From Liolophura sinensis (Eukaryota; Mollusca; Polyplacophora; Chitonida; Chitonidae), in assembly GCF_032854445.1 (NCBI RefSeq), contig NC_088300.1, forward strand, positions 22,179,608 to 22,243,607: a stretch of DNA of 64,000 bases. The letters run 5' to 3'. Both the position numbers and the translations under genes were made by a program. The notes below the pieces were generated by a model. That model was not told the origin of the DNA and did not search any database. It saw only the letters and a list, made by a program, of their open reading frames with translations. Below are positions 11,646 through 25,110 of the stretch, piece by piece; position 1 is the first letter of the stretch, and every line of letters begins with the position of its first letter.

Positions 11646-12647
11646 TCTCTACCTCTTACAACCAAATTAATAAGGAAATATGAGGGATAGGTGATAAAAA
11701 CTCGTCTTTCGGGTTTCAAGTGTTGTCTTATCTTCCGCTGAAATCTATAAAACAAAAATAAAGAAGAAAGATAATATCTATAATCATTTCTAGACGCACA
11801 AGAATAAACGCATCCAGAATATAGATATACACAGTGAAAAGTAAGAATCCTACCGCATATGCTTACAAATTTATACATCATTCGGATTCACATGTTTAAG
11901 CATTGTGTGTATAACAGTGTAAGAAAAATGTAAACATGTATTTACATGATGGTTATATAAAACCATATTTGATTATGTAAATTAAACTACGCACCTGAGT
12001 TATGGAAAATTAAAACACACGTGCCACAGCTGTGCATGACTTATCCGCTTCACGCGCCTGTATATTTGCGCCAGATGCTTACAAAAGCGATAATATGACA
12101 TCATTGTTTCCAAGTTGCTTCGTGACAACAGGTTCTAAAGCCCGCCCATATGGCTACACACCTGACATAAACTCGACTTTTACGATCGGAGCAGACAAGG
12201 GCATAAAACCTTAAAACTTAAATTGAAAACTTACGAAGTACTAACCCAAAACACAGATGTATACATTGTCATTTCCGCGTGTGTACGTGATGTAGCGTCG
12301 TGGAATTAGCGTGAGCCTACGAGAAAGTGACTGGATTTATCACAAGATCACACGTCTATTGTGAATTTATCACAATGAAACGTTGTTGGGGCGTTCCACT
12401 GGATGAGGGGGGTGATGGACAGCGCGGACATACACATGTTTTCTGCTTTTTTAGCTTTATTTTGTTTCTTTAAAATGGAGTTATTAGTTAATCAAAATGT
12501 AAACTTGTTAGGGAATATGCCAAATAGTGTATAAAAAACGTAACCACTAGGACGTTTACAAAGTGACGAAAGAAGACAGCAAAAAGGTCATTTCATTTTT
12601 GCTTTCCACAAAAAGACAGATATGACCCAAATTTTTCCTCTGGCTGA
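11646..12647. other. Upstream side of the globin gene
   Basis: A+T-rich. No TATA box or clear upstream exon was identified, so the promoter is unplaced. Confidence 0.5.
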
Positions 12648-12830
12648 AACATTTATTTATTTGACTGGTGCCTTACGCCGTACCCCAAGAATATTTATGA
12701 TGACGCTCAGCATTATGGTGGGAGGGAACCGCGCAGAATCCGAGAGAAAGCCTCGACCATCCGCAGATTGCTGCAGGGCCATTGTGTCGCGCTGGCACAC
12801 TAACTACCTCGGCCACGGAGGCCTCCATGT
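12648..12830 (-). mobile_element. S1 SINE, nearly full length
   Basis: Minus-strand copy from an (attt)n tail at 12648, through the core gcattatggtgggagggaac, to the tRNA-like head ending ggccacggaggcctcc. Read on the minus strand, the head contains TGGCCGAGGTAGTTAG, a box A-like promoter element. Confidence 0.88.
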
Positions 12831-15038
12831 TTAACATGGCTTAACCAGGTGTTCCCAAACTCGTTTTTTACACTGTAAGGTCTTTAACAATGTGCCGAAT
12901 TTTTATACGCTAGAATACAAATATACTATTTATGGTCATGATATGATAAATAACACATACATAATGCGTCCAGTATTTTCAATACTTTGTCCGCCTACAC
13001 AAGTTACATGTAATAAGGTTATAGAAGTAGATCTCTATAGAAAACAGCTAAAACGCTTTTCTCGGTGAATCGGATGGCAATGATAGCTTATATATATCCT
13101 AGCGATTACATTGATATGAGTTTCTGTATTATCAGATGAACTGTTCATGTCTCAAAATTAACAATGATATACATAACTCACATTTGGGAAACACGTAATG
13201 TTTATGTCAAAAAACAGGTAAAACTAAAATATTTTCGTTCTGCACTGGGTTGATGTGATAACACGTAAACACTTGTGTGTTCAAGTCCTTCCTGTGGCTA
13301 AACAGGAAGCCATGATATTTATATGCTTTAGCAGGCTGAGGTTAAAAGATGTGTCAAATCAGTTAACTTGCTTACCAGTGGAAGAAGGAATGCCACACAT
13401 TATAAGGCGACTATTTAGCACCGTATGCATGTAGCACTGTTTCACGTCAAAACAACCTAATTAATGACGCGATCTTCTGAGACGACATATGGACCGTTAC
13501 GAGGAGAATCTGACCACAACGTGGGTCAAATCCTCAAACATTTTGAATATTTTCAAAACACTGTTTAGAAAGTCGTGCAAAAATGATTGTTCTCGAATTC
13601 ACGACTTAAAGTGTTTAGCCCACCGCTCTATACAAACTGAGCTACCAAGCCAAATGGGAACGGTTCGCCTGTTAGATTCCACTTACATGCAGTGAATAAC
13701 TATGCACACATGGACATGTTTTTTAAATCTTATTTTGAACGTCAATATTGCCGTACCATTGTCCTATATGTGCGATCATCGTACATGTACGACATCTTTG
13801 TGACACTGCACGTAACACCTCACTCCTACAAGGTACCATTTTTTAATTTTTAGTCTAGCCAGTATTTTCACTGGTCTCGAGATATTTATTTCAGTGGCGG
13901 AAATTCCTTATATGTTAATGTATTCCCTGATGATGATGGAAAAATAGGTTAAATACATGTATTAACCGATAATAACTAATAAAAGCATTCTGGACGTTTA
14001 GAAAACATTTTTTGCATTCTTAACTGAAACATTTCCGCATGAATTGTAATTAAATATAAGCGCATTACTAAGTCGATTATGATTTATTTCTACATATACG
14101 TATTACGTTATTCTTTTCTTTCCTCAACAAGGCACTACATACGTGACGTCGGTGTCAAACAATGAATCACCACTGCGCGGAAACAGTGAATGGATGTACT
14201 ACACTGATCCAGTATCGTTCCGGCGAACTTCAAATAAGCAGCTGTTAACGGTTCTATAAAGGAGAAGAAAACTTAAAAGCATGAGACTATAGGCTGAAAA
14301 GAGCACATTTTTTTCCATCTGGTGGTGCCTGCTGCATAATTTTGCCATTTCTCCTCGCCATACACGTAAAGCCTGAAAACGGCAAAGCTGGCATAAATCG
14401 AGTCCATGGCGTCTTCCATCATTAACACCCTGTAATTTATGCTTAGGGAGTGTTGCCTCTCAGCCAATGAGTCGTCAAAATTGCTACCTTGTTCGTGTAA
14501 ACTCGGAATCTACGCCCAACATTCCGCTTTCCCGATCGTTAAGCGGAAAACGAACTGTACCGTTCGCTATCTTCTGGGAAGAAGAGTTCTACCGGAAATG
14601 TACGAACTGCACTCCTGCGGTTTCCGGCGGCAATTCTCCTCCTAAAACAGAAGACTTCAGGACTAGTTCTTAGGCAAAATAGAGTCGCCCACAGCGGATT
14701 TTGGCGCTGACTTTATTTATAATTTCAATATTATTTGATTATTATCATTTATCATTTCAATAGTATTTGATTGATATTTAAATTTTCTTCCCCTTTAACA
14801 AAATTTCCTGTCATTTTTTCCGTCAACCATGTCGTCGTATGACGCTATAACTTAGAAGTATGTCTTTTTTACTGAAAAAAAAAATACAGGAAAATGAAGG
14901 TTTTTAAAGTGGGGGCAATATTTCAGGTCTTAAAAACTTGGAAAAATAAATCATAACTCACTTAAGTTTACAATGATATAACTGGTCCGACCATAAAATC
15001 CTTCTATAATATCTATCCTGAATATGACCTCAGAAATT
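12831..15038. other. No gene supported
   Basis: A short G/C-richer stretch at 14400-14680 is open in several frames on both strands, but shows no recognised motif. Confidence 0.55.
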
Positions 15039-15050
15039 TTAAATAACCTG

Positions 15051-15181
15051 GTCAGCGGATGGTCGTGGGTTTCCCCCGGGCTCTGCCCGGTTTCCACCCA
15101 CCATAATGCTGGCCGCCGTCGTATAAGTGAAATATTCTTGAGTACGGCGTAAAACACCAATCAAATAAATAAATAAATAAA
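15051..15181 (+). mobile_element. S1 SINE, 5'-truncated, with 12-bp target-site duplication
   Basis: The copy starts mid-element at the gcggatggtcgtgggtttcc core and ends in an (aaat)n tail. ttaaataacctg occurs at 15039-15050 and again at 15182-15193. Truncation plus a perfect duplication indicates LINE-type target-primed insertion, and fairly recent. Confidence 0.92.
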
Positions 15182-15608
15182 TTAAATAACCTGTGTATGT
15201 TGTCAAAATGAATTATTACTCTTGAATATTCAGTGACAGGTATAGCCTCATGTAACTTGTTTTGTTATTTATTCATAAATTCATATATTCATTTAGGCTA
15301 TTAATTTCAATTTTTTGTTTAATTATTTATTTTTAAACGCCTCCTCACGGATAGTATTCCGCCAATTAAAATGAAATGACTTCATTGTACATTGCCTGTG
15401 AGTGTACCAATTTTTTTTACTTTTTCACCATTATCTTATTACCATTATGAGGCAATTGTAAACTTATTATTTACAGCATTAGAATAAAGCATCTAGAATG
15501 GTAGGCCGGGGAAAGTAGTGCAAAAAACTGACATCAAGAAGACTCAAACTGACTATAGCAGTGACTGACAGCAGCTGACACCTACAAAAGGCCACTTCTC
15601 AGTTCTGT

Positions 15609-15752
15609 TTTATTTATTTATTTCATTGATGTTTTACGCCGCACACAAGGGTATTTTTTCTTATACGATGGGTGACAGCATTGTGTGGGAAGAAAACCGG
15701 GCACAGCCTGGAGGAAACCCACGGCCATCCGCTGGGCTGGCACCCACGTATA
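15609..15752 (-). mobile_element. S1 SINE, diverged partial copy
   Basis: Tail tttatttatttatttcattg, then gttttacgccgcac..aaggg and gaaaaccgggcacagcctgg+aggaaaccc. The tRNA head is missing. Confidence 0.82.
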
Positions 15753-16022
15753 CACAACCGGAGAAGCTTTGCTTTACTTTTCTATTTCTGTTACAGGACA
15801 AGAGTCCGATTTAAAGCTCTACACATTCACAGAAGCGAATCTAGATTCGTTTTAGCAAAAATCGAAAAAGGTAGCCTACTCCAATCATACTAAACTATTT
15901 TTGTCTGTATTAAACACTATAAAGTGGGAAAATTCACTACAGGTTCTGAAGAGAATCCAGACGCTCATTTTGACAGTGTGATGAGTCTCAGTCTGTGTTG
16001 TACAACGAAGAAGTTGTACCTG

Positions 16023-16057
<35 letters not shown>

Positions 16058-16059
16058 AT
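16023..16059. repeat. (AAAT)n microsatellite
   Basis: Nine consecutive aaat units. It may be an orphan SINE tail, but no SINE body is attached. Confidence 0.9.
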
Positions 16060-17885
16060 GTAACATTCAACCTTATACTTCCACAATATATTGCACTTAA
16101 CAAGTGTGCTCTCAAGCAGGATCCCTATTTCGAAATAACTACAGTTATGTCATCTGTCAGTTGTCTCTGAAATGTGGAAGGTTTCTTACACACACATTCC
16201 GGTTTCCGCCATCTGCATTAACCCCATCGCTTCGTATTTGTGAAACATTCTTGAGTGCATTGCTTTCTGCAAATGATCAAGGCGATCATTTTTACAGTGT
16301 GATGGCGTCAGAGTCAGTGCTGTACAACGAAGAAGTTGTACCTGTAATATGTATTTTACCCGGTTCGCGTCAATTCATTACTCGATATGTATTATAAAGT
16401 GGGTTGTATGTCCTAACTTACACGGTTGTTGTACCACGTACTCCTGTTTGATGAACAGCCTGCAGACATGGTTTTGTAGCTACAGGCAATTTGTTAGGCT
16501 TGTCAACTTCGTTTTACCTAGCCGCGGCCCAATCCACATGAGTTAACTTCGTAACAAACGATCTCTCTCCACACTACGCAAACCACACGAAAGGGATTGA
16601 GCTGATGTTGTCGATCGTTTTTATGACTAAATGACTTCATTGCTAAGGTGCATACATGCATATTCTGGTATGTAACGCTTACAAGCTTAAATATCTTAAT
16701 GCTGACTTGCTGAAGAACGACCCTTAATTTTCTAGTGAGCATCGATCTGTTTGGATCAGTATCATTGTTCCCTGAATAACACCCGTGTATTTCTATACCT
16801 CGTCACTCGGGGATCAAGTACGGAGATCAGTTGCATCCATGTACGATCCAGTCTCATTAGGTCTTTGTGTTACTCTACCTTAGTATTGTTTGTTGTTCAA
16901 GTATATGAAGGTCCGATATAATGTCGATCTCAAGAAATACTCGAATGCATGCATAAGCTGGAGCTGGGTTGTCTTGGTCATTGTAATTATTATCGGCTGA
17001 ATTGATTCGGAGACACCTCATTATCTTGTTAATTAGAGGATATAGACAATACATAAATCGATTTTCTTTCGCTAGAAAAATAACAAGAACGAGCTTGAGA
17101 TTGATCCTTATTACAATCACGTATGTAGCCGGAGAAGTTGGTGTGTGGAGATAGTCACAAAAATGACACAGGTGTAAATGATCCCACATGTGAGGGAGTG
17201 ATATCTCATCTCCCGCTGTGCCAATCTTCCTGCCCTCCTCTAGCAGGAAACTAGCCAACCATCTACTTCATGTCAGACCATGCCCCTTGTCAACACGAAG
17301 GCTATGGTGCATGCAGAAGAACTGATCTGGCGCGATGATATACATTTAAGCTCTCTCAGTCGAGATTATCAGTCCTATGAGCTGCTTACATCTCTACAAA
17401 TGGAAAGTCTGTGGTTACCTCGGGTTTCACGTTGTTTTCGACACCGTTTGGTCACATCATCATTTTGTGTCCTTTCAGCAGTGTGGACCTAAAGTTGCGA
17501 TGTCGTGCTGCCTCACTAAACCGCCATCTCTCTCGTTTGAACCCGATGTCTCCTGCTGGTTGTGGCTGTCCAAGACATAGTATTTGTACGAAATGGAAAA
17601 TTATTCACGGAAAGAAAAAGATTTCCTTTAAAAAACATAATAATGACGGTAAGTGAAAGGTTTAATAAGTCTGTATATGGCATAAGTCGTCATATGGCAT
17701 AAGTCATCAATAATTCCAGGTTAAAAAAATTTCACACATTTTATGTTTAAAAAAAACGAATAAAAGTAAAAGTAAGCCTTTTAAATTCTTTTTTCCTGCA
17801 CTCTACACCTTCATAACAAGTAGACGCATTCTGTTTCATTATCCTTTTACATCCGCCAAGGAGGTTATGTTTTTGCAGAATGTTA

Positions 17886-17910
17886 TTTGTCTGTCTGTCT
17901 GTCTGTCTGC
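17886..17910. repeat. (TCTG)n microsatellite
   Basis: Five to six tctg units. Nearby, atatggcataagtc is duplicated at about 17676-17708. Confidence 0.85.
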
Positions 17911-20900
17911 ATGTACCCTTTTCGCCAAAGACTAATCCATACATTTCATCGGCAATTCTGTCGGGGACCGGATCCAGGGATCTTTAAAACCAGTCTTTAC
18001 TACTAATAGATACCATGTAGGACAAAATATGCAGAGTATCGCCACTTCGTCCGTAGTAATCGAGGAAATTTGTTAATTTCGCGAGCAGATGTTTGCACTC
18101 TTTGAGCCAGTTAGTTAATGAATGATTTTGTCATGTTAACTGTCTTTTATACGTGGCATGTATCAATTCATCAGCCGATGGACCACTTGAATTATATCAG
18201 AAAAGATTTCATTCTTTCTTGACCCAGACAAGTGTTGACGTTATAGCTTTACCCATAGAGGTGAGCATTACGTCAAGTGCACTGTTATAGTTATGGGTTC
18301 TGTGCACCACCTCGATAAAATTTCAAAATTTTATAAGCATAGTTTTTGCGTTTTAAATATATTCACAGATATAAAAGAGCTAATATTTAATGATAAAAAT
18401 GAGTATGGCAACATTAAACCTAATACAATATCCTTAAGATCTATCGCAAAAGTGAACTGTTTATCTCCATTCAATTTTGTACTGAAAAGGGAACAACCCA
18501 TTAAAACCCATAACAAAATTTTTCCTGATATATCTTTTCCACAGATAATGATTAGCCTATTTAAATCTTGACCTCATTTCATCTTGAGCTGTTTCATGTT
18601 ATTCCAGTACACCTGCACTCATTCATTCGCCGTTGTTAAGGAGAGGTTTACCGCCAGCAAATCCCTCGCATTTGTCGGCGACCTCTCGAAATAATCTTGC
18701 CCATGGTTGTGACAATACGGTTATACCTAAGAACGGCTCTACAGCAGCCTGTACAGGTCCGTAAACTCCCCGTCAAAAGTAGCCTGCTGCTTCAGATCTC
18801 TCTCTAGCTATTAGCATTCAATGTCGGTGCGACATCCTTTCCTTGGTTCCCCAGGCTATAGGACTAGGCTCTAAGACCCTCACGCTTCCATCTCTAATGG
18901 CAAAATACTGTCCTCTGAATCGACCGCCAAATGTCATGGCGACTCACGTGACTAAAAAGCCGCTGTTGCCATAGGAAACGAGAGCTTGTTTCGCTCGAGC
19001 TGGTTTTCGAGTAGCTGTAGGGACAAAGGGTGGAAGCTTTTTGCGACAAGCTGGGGTAAATACGCCAAAATTCAACGCTCTGGCAGTCCGTGTTTTAATC
19101 CTGAAATCGGAGAAGCCACGGAGACTTTGTCAGTGTCAACCTGCTGCGCATTCCCTATTCTGCTATGACACATCAGCAACATGCCAACTGGACATTGCTT
19201 GCTTTACAAAAGCTACAATTCAGGTGGTCAGTGTGATCACTTGGATACGGTAGATATAATATTAGTTTGACCGCTAAACGGGGATAACATGGAAACCGAA
19301 CCAATGACACACATGGTACCATATACAAGAAGCAAAAAATAACGTATTTCAAAAATTACCGTCTAAAACCATTAATCATATTTAGACAATTTAGACATTT
19401 CATAACCAAAGGTCACAGCTATTTCGAAGGAATTAGAACCTGTATTAATTTAAGAGAGTGAGGCAAAAGCGTTAATATGGAAAGAACAGACACACCTGCT
19501 ACAGATACCAGAATAACTTTGAAACTGATGTAAATTCTAACCGAACCGAATATGTGCTGAAAGTATGCAACCCATTACTGACAGTTTTTCTACTTTTTTA
19601 TGAAAAGGGAAATTACAGTTTTCTACACATTGACAAAATGTATGTTAAAGTAATAGGCCTCTAAAAATCGAAGTGTGCATTACCTAAAAGACCATTTCAA
19701 ACAAATATGCTTTGCATAAATATACTTTCATTTATTTTTTTTAGATTTTTGTTACAGGCTTTTTTTAACAGCTAAAGGCGTTCTAACGTTTGAATTCTAA
19801 GGTCGGCTTTATGGACCATACCATCAGAGTATTTTCCAACTGTAAACAATGACACTGAATGTTGGAATAACTCTTTTTAATCAAGAGTAAAAGATTACTG
19901 AAATAATGTTCTAAAAAGTTAAAATCTTCTGGTGAACAGTAGGAAACAAAGGTGACGTGAGAGTTCCTAGATATCGTCAGTATGGCTCATAAAGCACACC
20001 ACAGAATCCAAATATTTGAATACCTTTCCACACCCTTTAAAAAAATGAAAGTACATTTACGTAAAGATTTCATTTGTGTGTATGATGAACCTCACTTCAT
20101 ATTTTAGCTTTCTTTTACTTTACTGGTTATTTATTTATCCATTTACATATATTGTTTTTTCATTTATTCAGTTCCGATAAGAAAATCAAGAGCATTTAAA
20201 GGTCGTGCTAGCCACAAACCTGACATACAACAGCAAACTAATAAATCTTGTCAAACAAGAGGGTGATAACCAACAAATATACTTTCATCCAAACTTAGAC
20301 AACCACATAAAGAATTGATGTTATTTTCCAACAACGATGTTTAACATGCATGAATTGCCTACACCGTGACATCTGTGATGGATATCAATAATTAAAGATT
20401 AATGTTCAACCTGGAAATTCATACCACACAAATCCGAAACTTTTTTATTGTTGTCAGGGTCATAGTGAAAACATGACAGAGAGACTTTTATCAATGCACC
20501 AACGACAGGAGGCAAGACTTCTCAGCAAGACCATGCGCGCTGCCCTCATCTCTCTCCATCCTGTCTCTTCACTCATCTATACAAAGTAAGTGCTTTGCAA
20601 GTCTTCTTCGAATAAACATGTCAGACGGGTTGTGTGGCTTCCTCATGTCCATTAACGTTTCTCTATGTCTGTGTCGGTAAAGGAATCGCGAATTCTTTGG
20701 CCATGAGCAAATCCTGAAATCAATTTGAGCGATACGATAACTTCGGCAGCCAAGCAAGAGATGTTTTTGCTCGGGGCCGTAATCTCACAGACTACAAAGC
20801 CAAACCATCGCTCTTTCAGGCTGGGCAAGTTCAGGAGTCCAACGAGTGGTATATGTACATATACAAGAATGGTGGAAGAAGCCAGAAATGTTACAAGCAC

Positions 20901-20989
20901 CCAGAACTATCTCGATATGTCGGGAATATACTATTGACATTTCTGCAAGGGGATGTCCTGAGACCCGTGTCTCGTTCAGTAAATTACAT

Positions 20990-22565
20990 GTTGTCGTGTA
21001 CGTCCGTCTGACTGGACAAACACTTTTGTCATGTACGTATGTCTGAATGAACAACCCCTAATGTCATGTACGTCCGTCTGACTGGACAATCACTGTTACA
21101 ATGTACGTGTGTCTAAATGAACTACCCTATTGTCATGCACGTCTGTCTGACTGGACAAACACTGTTGCCATGTACGTGTGTCTGAATGAACAACCTCTAT
21201 TGCCATGCACGTCCGTCTGAATGAACAATCATTGTAGTCATGTATGTGTGTCTGATTGGACAATCACTGTTGTCATGTATGTGTGTCTGATTGGACAATC
21301 ACTGTTGTCATGCACGTGTGTCTGAATAGACAAACACTGTTACAATGTACGTGTGTCTAAATGAACTACCCTATTGTCATGCACGTCTGTCTGACTGGAC
21401 AAACACTGTTGCCATGTACGTGTGTCTGAATGAACAACCTCTATTGCCATGCACGTCCGTCTGAATGAACAATCACTGTAGTCATGTATGTGTGTCTGAT
21501 TGGACAATCACTGTTGTCATGTATGTGTGTCTGATTGGACAATCACTGTTGTCATGTACGCGTGTCTGAATAGACAAACACTGTTATTATGTATGTATGT
21601 CTATATGAAAACCCCCTATTGTCATGCACGTCCATCTGACTGGACAAACACTTTTGTAATGTATGTATGTCTGAAGGAACAACCCCTATTGCCATATACG
21701 TATGTCTGATTGGACAAACACTGTTGTCATGTACGTCCGTCTGACTGGACAAACACTGTTGTCATGTACGTGTGTCTGAATAGACAAACACTGTTATTAT
21801 GTATGTATGTCTAAATGAAAAACCCCTATTGTCATGCACATCCATTTGACTGGACAAACACTTTTGTAATGTATGTATGTCTGAAGGAACAAACCCTATT
21901 GCTATATACGTATGTCTGACTGGACAAACACTGTTGTCACGTGTGTCCGTCTCACTAGACAAACACTGTTGTCATGTACGTCCGTATGACTGGATAAACA
22001 CTGTTGTCATGTACGTGTGTCTGAATAGACAAACACTGTTATTATGTATGTATGTCTAAATGAAAAACCCCTATTGTCATGCACATCCATCTGACTGGAC
22101 AAACACTTTTGTAATGTATGTGTGTCTGAAGGAACAAACCCTATTGCCATATACGTATGTATAACTGGACAAACACTGTTGTCACGTGTGTCCGTCTCAC
22201 TAGACAAACACTGTTGTCATGTACGTCCGTATGACTGGACAAACACTGTTGTCATGTATGTGTGTCTGAATAGACAAACACTGTTTTTATGTATGTATGT
22301 ATGTATGTATGTCTAAATGAACAAAACCTATTGTCACGCACATCTGTCTGATTGGACAGATCATTTCATTTGGAATCTCTAAGTGATTTCTGTACTTAAA
22401 TGTATCAAGGCAAACATTGATGTACATCCGCCTGACTGGACAATCACTGCTGTCAAGCACGTCCATCTGAATAGACAACGACTGCAGTCATGCGCGTGTA
22501 TCTGAATAGACAAAGACCTCTGTCATGCGCGTGTATCTGATTGGGCAAACACTGTTGCCCAATCA
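20990..22565. repeat. 35-bp satellite with 245-bp higher-order repeat
   Basis: Basic unit of 35 bp (tctgactggacaaacactgt + tgtcatgtacgtccg). Between 21774 and about 22300 the array has a seven-unit (245-bp) higher-order period: distinctive units recur at 21774, 22019 and 22264. Earlier units show 210- and 245-bp offsets. A 60-bp unrelated segment interrupts it at about 22364-22423. The array ends in a perfect palindrome at 22539-22564. Confidence 0.93.
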
Positions 22566-22768
22566 CTGAGACACCTAATTCTGGCTTGATGAAACGAAAT
22601 ATGGTGTCTTGGACATTATAAAGCAATGTAATAGAAACCGAACGTGCGAGTATTTATTTAACTTATCTGCTTGGGAATAGCGAAAGTGTCAACGCCCATT
22701 GATCAAATCAGTGTTTGCCTTGATACATTTAAGTACAGAAATCCCTTACAGATTCCAAATAAAATGTT
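22364..22768. repeat. Inverted repeat at the right edge of the 35-bp satellite
   Basis: The segment at 22364-22422 (core tgtacttaaatgtatcaagg) recurs inverted at 22708-22768 with about 85-90 % match by eye. The arms enclose the last satellite units and about 140 bp of unique sequence. It may be the remains of a transposon or of a fold-back rearrangement at the array edge. Confidence 0.8.
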
Positions 22769-24175
22769 TCACAACGGTTAATTGAAGATAATGAACTGTT
22801 TCAAATAACCCTGACACTCATGTGGTGTATTGTGTTTAAATATATAAAAACTAAGACTTTCTAAAAAATAGTAGAATTGCGATTTTTGTGTGTGTTTCGA
22901 AAGACAATTTTACTTTGAATTTGGAAGGTACATTACTTTAAAACATATTTTATATATTTTTGCATTTGACTGCGAAATGATTTAATAATTGTGATTGCCA
23001 CAATGTTCCATTGTGATGGAACTTGTACTTAGGATATATGTCATATGTACCTGTATACCACAATCCTTTCCGTATGACAAACGTCAGGTTGTTATCCTGT
23101 TTTGACCCCTCACACTATTTACATATATGACACCTGTATCGCTATACATAATCTTTCACGTAACATGAGTTTTTCCCCTATGTCAAACCGCCATTAATAT
23201 ATCTCTATATGAAGGATGGGTAAAAATATAAGCGTATACATTTACCTTAGCTTTGCTCTGTATTCATATAAAATATGCTTAAACCAAGTTCCGCTTGTAT
23301 ACTTCAGTCCTACATCCTTCGCCTTCTCTGTAACGGCATATCCAGAATAGTTTAGGCTGTCAACTGATGAAACAAATTTGAAAAGTCAAATTCCCTAAGA
23401 CCAGTTTTATTAATAAAATTAGGTCACATAATTTCTTGGAAGATGAAGTAGTCATCAGTTTTCGACGATGTCGGAAAGACTTACGTTCCAACCAAGAGAA
23501 CTCATAACAACAGACCAATGCATGGGTCTAAAAAGAAAACATACCTGTGTCTGAACCGTCGACGGTGTCTACAACGCACTCTGTATATATCACATCAGTC
23601 ACATGGTTTGATATTCTACACACAAAGCGAGCCAGATGCCTTTTACAGCAGTAATCAGAGGAGATGGATGAAAATGGCAATGTATGGAATTAAGACCAAA
23701 AAAAATTCCCATATAGATATCGTTGGGGCAACGTTGCGTGTGCCAGTTTTTAAGTATTTGTTAGATTGAGTGTCTTTTAAGTGCTTCTTCAGTTGACAAT
23801 TATTCGCAATAGCTGCATGTGACGTGCAACAAATAATGATGTTGTCTTGCACTGAGGCCCCTTTATTTGAATTGCGTACGTTAAAACATGTCAACTATTT
23901 GACCGCCTAACAGACAGAAAGAGCTACTTGTAGAGTTGCATGTCGCATTCAAAAATGTGTCACATAGCCTTTGGTCAAGAGTAAGTCTGTGCGTATGTAA
24001 GCGTAAGTTTCATAATGACGTACGACTCCCGACAAAAGATTTATTGGACATTACAAATTTATGTATTAGGTGACTCCATAAACTGAGAAATTACCAATCT
24101 GTTAACTGCTGACTATATGGTAAGAGTATAGCAGTGCGTCTAAATTATATCATTATTTATTATCTATCAAAACAG
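22769..24175. other. No gene or repeat recognised
   Basis: A+T-rich. The ORFs at 23518-23769 and 23655-23894 overlap on opposite strands and lack support. Confidence 0.55.
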
Positions 24176-25110
24176 ATATGTGTATACCAGCCGTTAACCA
24201 AGATGGACGTTCCGTGTCAATAATCGCAAGGTTAATTCACAAAGCGACGTTTAACACAAACTACGAAAGAACTGAAGAAGTATATACAGTACAAAAAACA
24301 GGAGAAGCATTCAACAGTTTTCAATGAGGCTGGAAAGACACAGTGTATATTCTAGGCGATCGAGTGAAATCCGAGTTCAAACCGTGTTCCATGCTAGAAT
24401 ATAAGTTGTCGATAATAAAATATGCATCTCAGTTGTTCCTTGATTATCCTTTGAACTGTTTTTATAGTCAAAGTGGCGATCTAATTCAACGCGATAAATA
24501 TAGGTCCCCTAACCCCGAGTTAAGCGAAATTAGACACAAACATGCAGGAGCACTGCTTACTTTTAGTGTATTCTCGATTAGATTTTCCACACCCGACGTC
24601 CAGCTCTGTCCGAAATAATTAAGAACACGAAAAAAGTGAGGGTGAGAAAAGGTTTGGTTAATTAAGTTACCATGAAATTTTGATATCAAACACAGTATAC
24701 AGTGAATGCTGTAGCCTACTCTTGAATAAGGTGGGAACTCTTTTACTTTGGCATGGAATTTTGTCAGACAAAGGAGTTACAAACATTCTAATATAATTAA
24801 AGACGTACAGCATACAGAGTAAAACCAGAGCAGCGACGACAGTGTGATAGCTGGCAAATGGTCGCACATAACCGGTGAAATACGGGCTATCGTAAATTTA
24901 CCACGGGCAGGGTGTTTTGCTAACTGTTCATGTAGATGCATAAAAAGTAGCAAATTACAGCCCCCCCGCCCCCCTAGCATCATGGCTTAAACAGAATTGG
25001 GTAAAAAAAATGCAGTGATGTTAATTGTAATTTATCAGAAGTCACTGGCTAGAATTACCCAAAATGCTGTGTTGTCGTCACATTTAACATACAATCACAC
25101 AAGGCACGTT
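24176..25110 (+). repeat. Dispersed repeats R4 then R3
   Basis: R4 blocks run from 24176 to about 24425. From 24805 the R3 blocks follow: gagtaaaaccagagcagcga, then gtgatag..ggcaaatggtc, cataaccggtgaaat, aactgttcatgtagatgc, and a run of C at 24961-24976. R4 followed by R3 also occurs at 39718-39975, so they may be parts of one element. Confidence 0.72.

Larger units (their letters stand above)
15753..20989. other. Mostly unique non-coding DNA
   Basis: Apart from the microsatellites listed, I see only short unsupported ORFs (16875-17258 minus, 17377-17580 plus, 18293-18571 plus). A possible regulatory patch at 18930-18985 is described under findings. Confidence 0.5.

Noticed and set aside
20990-22565. 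CRISPR-like array
   Set aside because: Units are contiguous with no spacers, in a eukaryotic genome; it is a satellite. The same applies to the 105-bp and 44-bp arrays.
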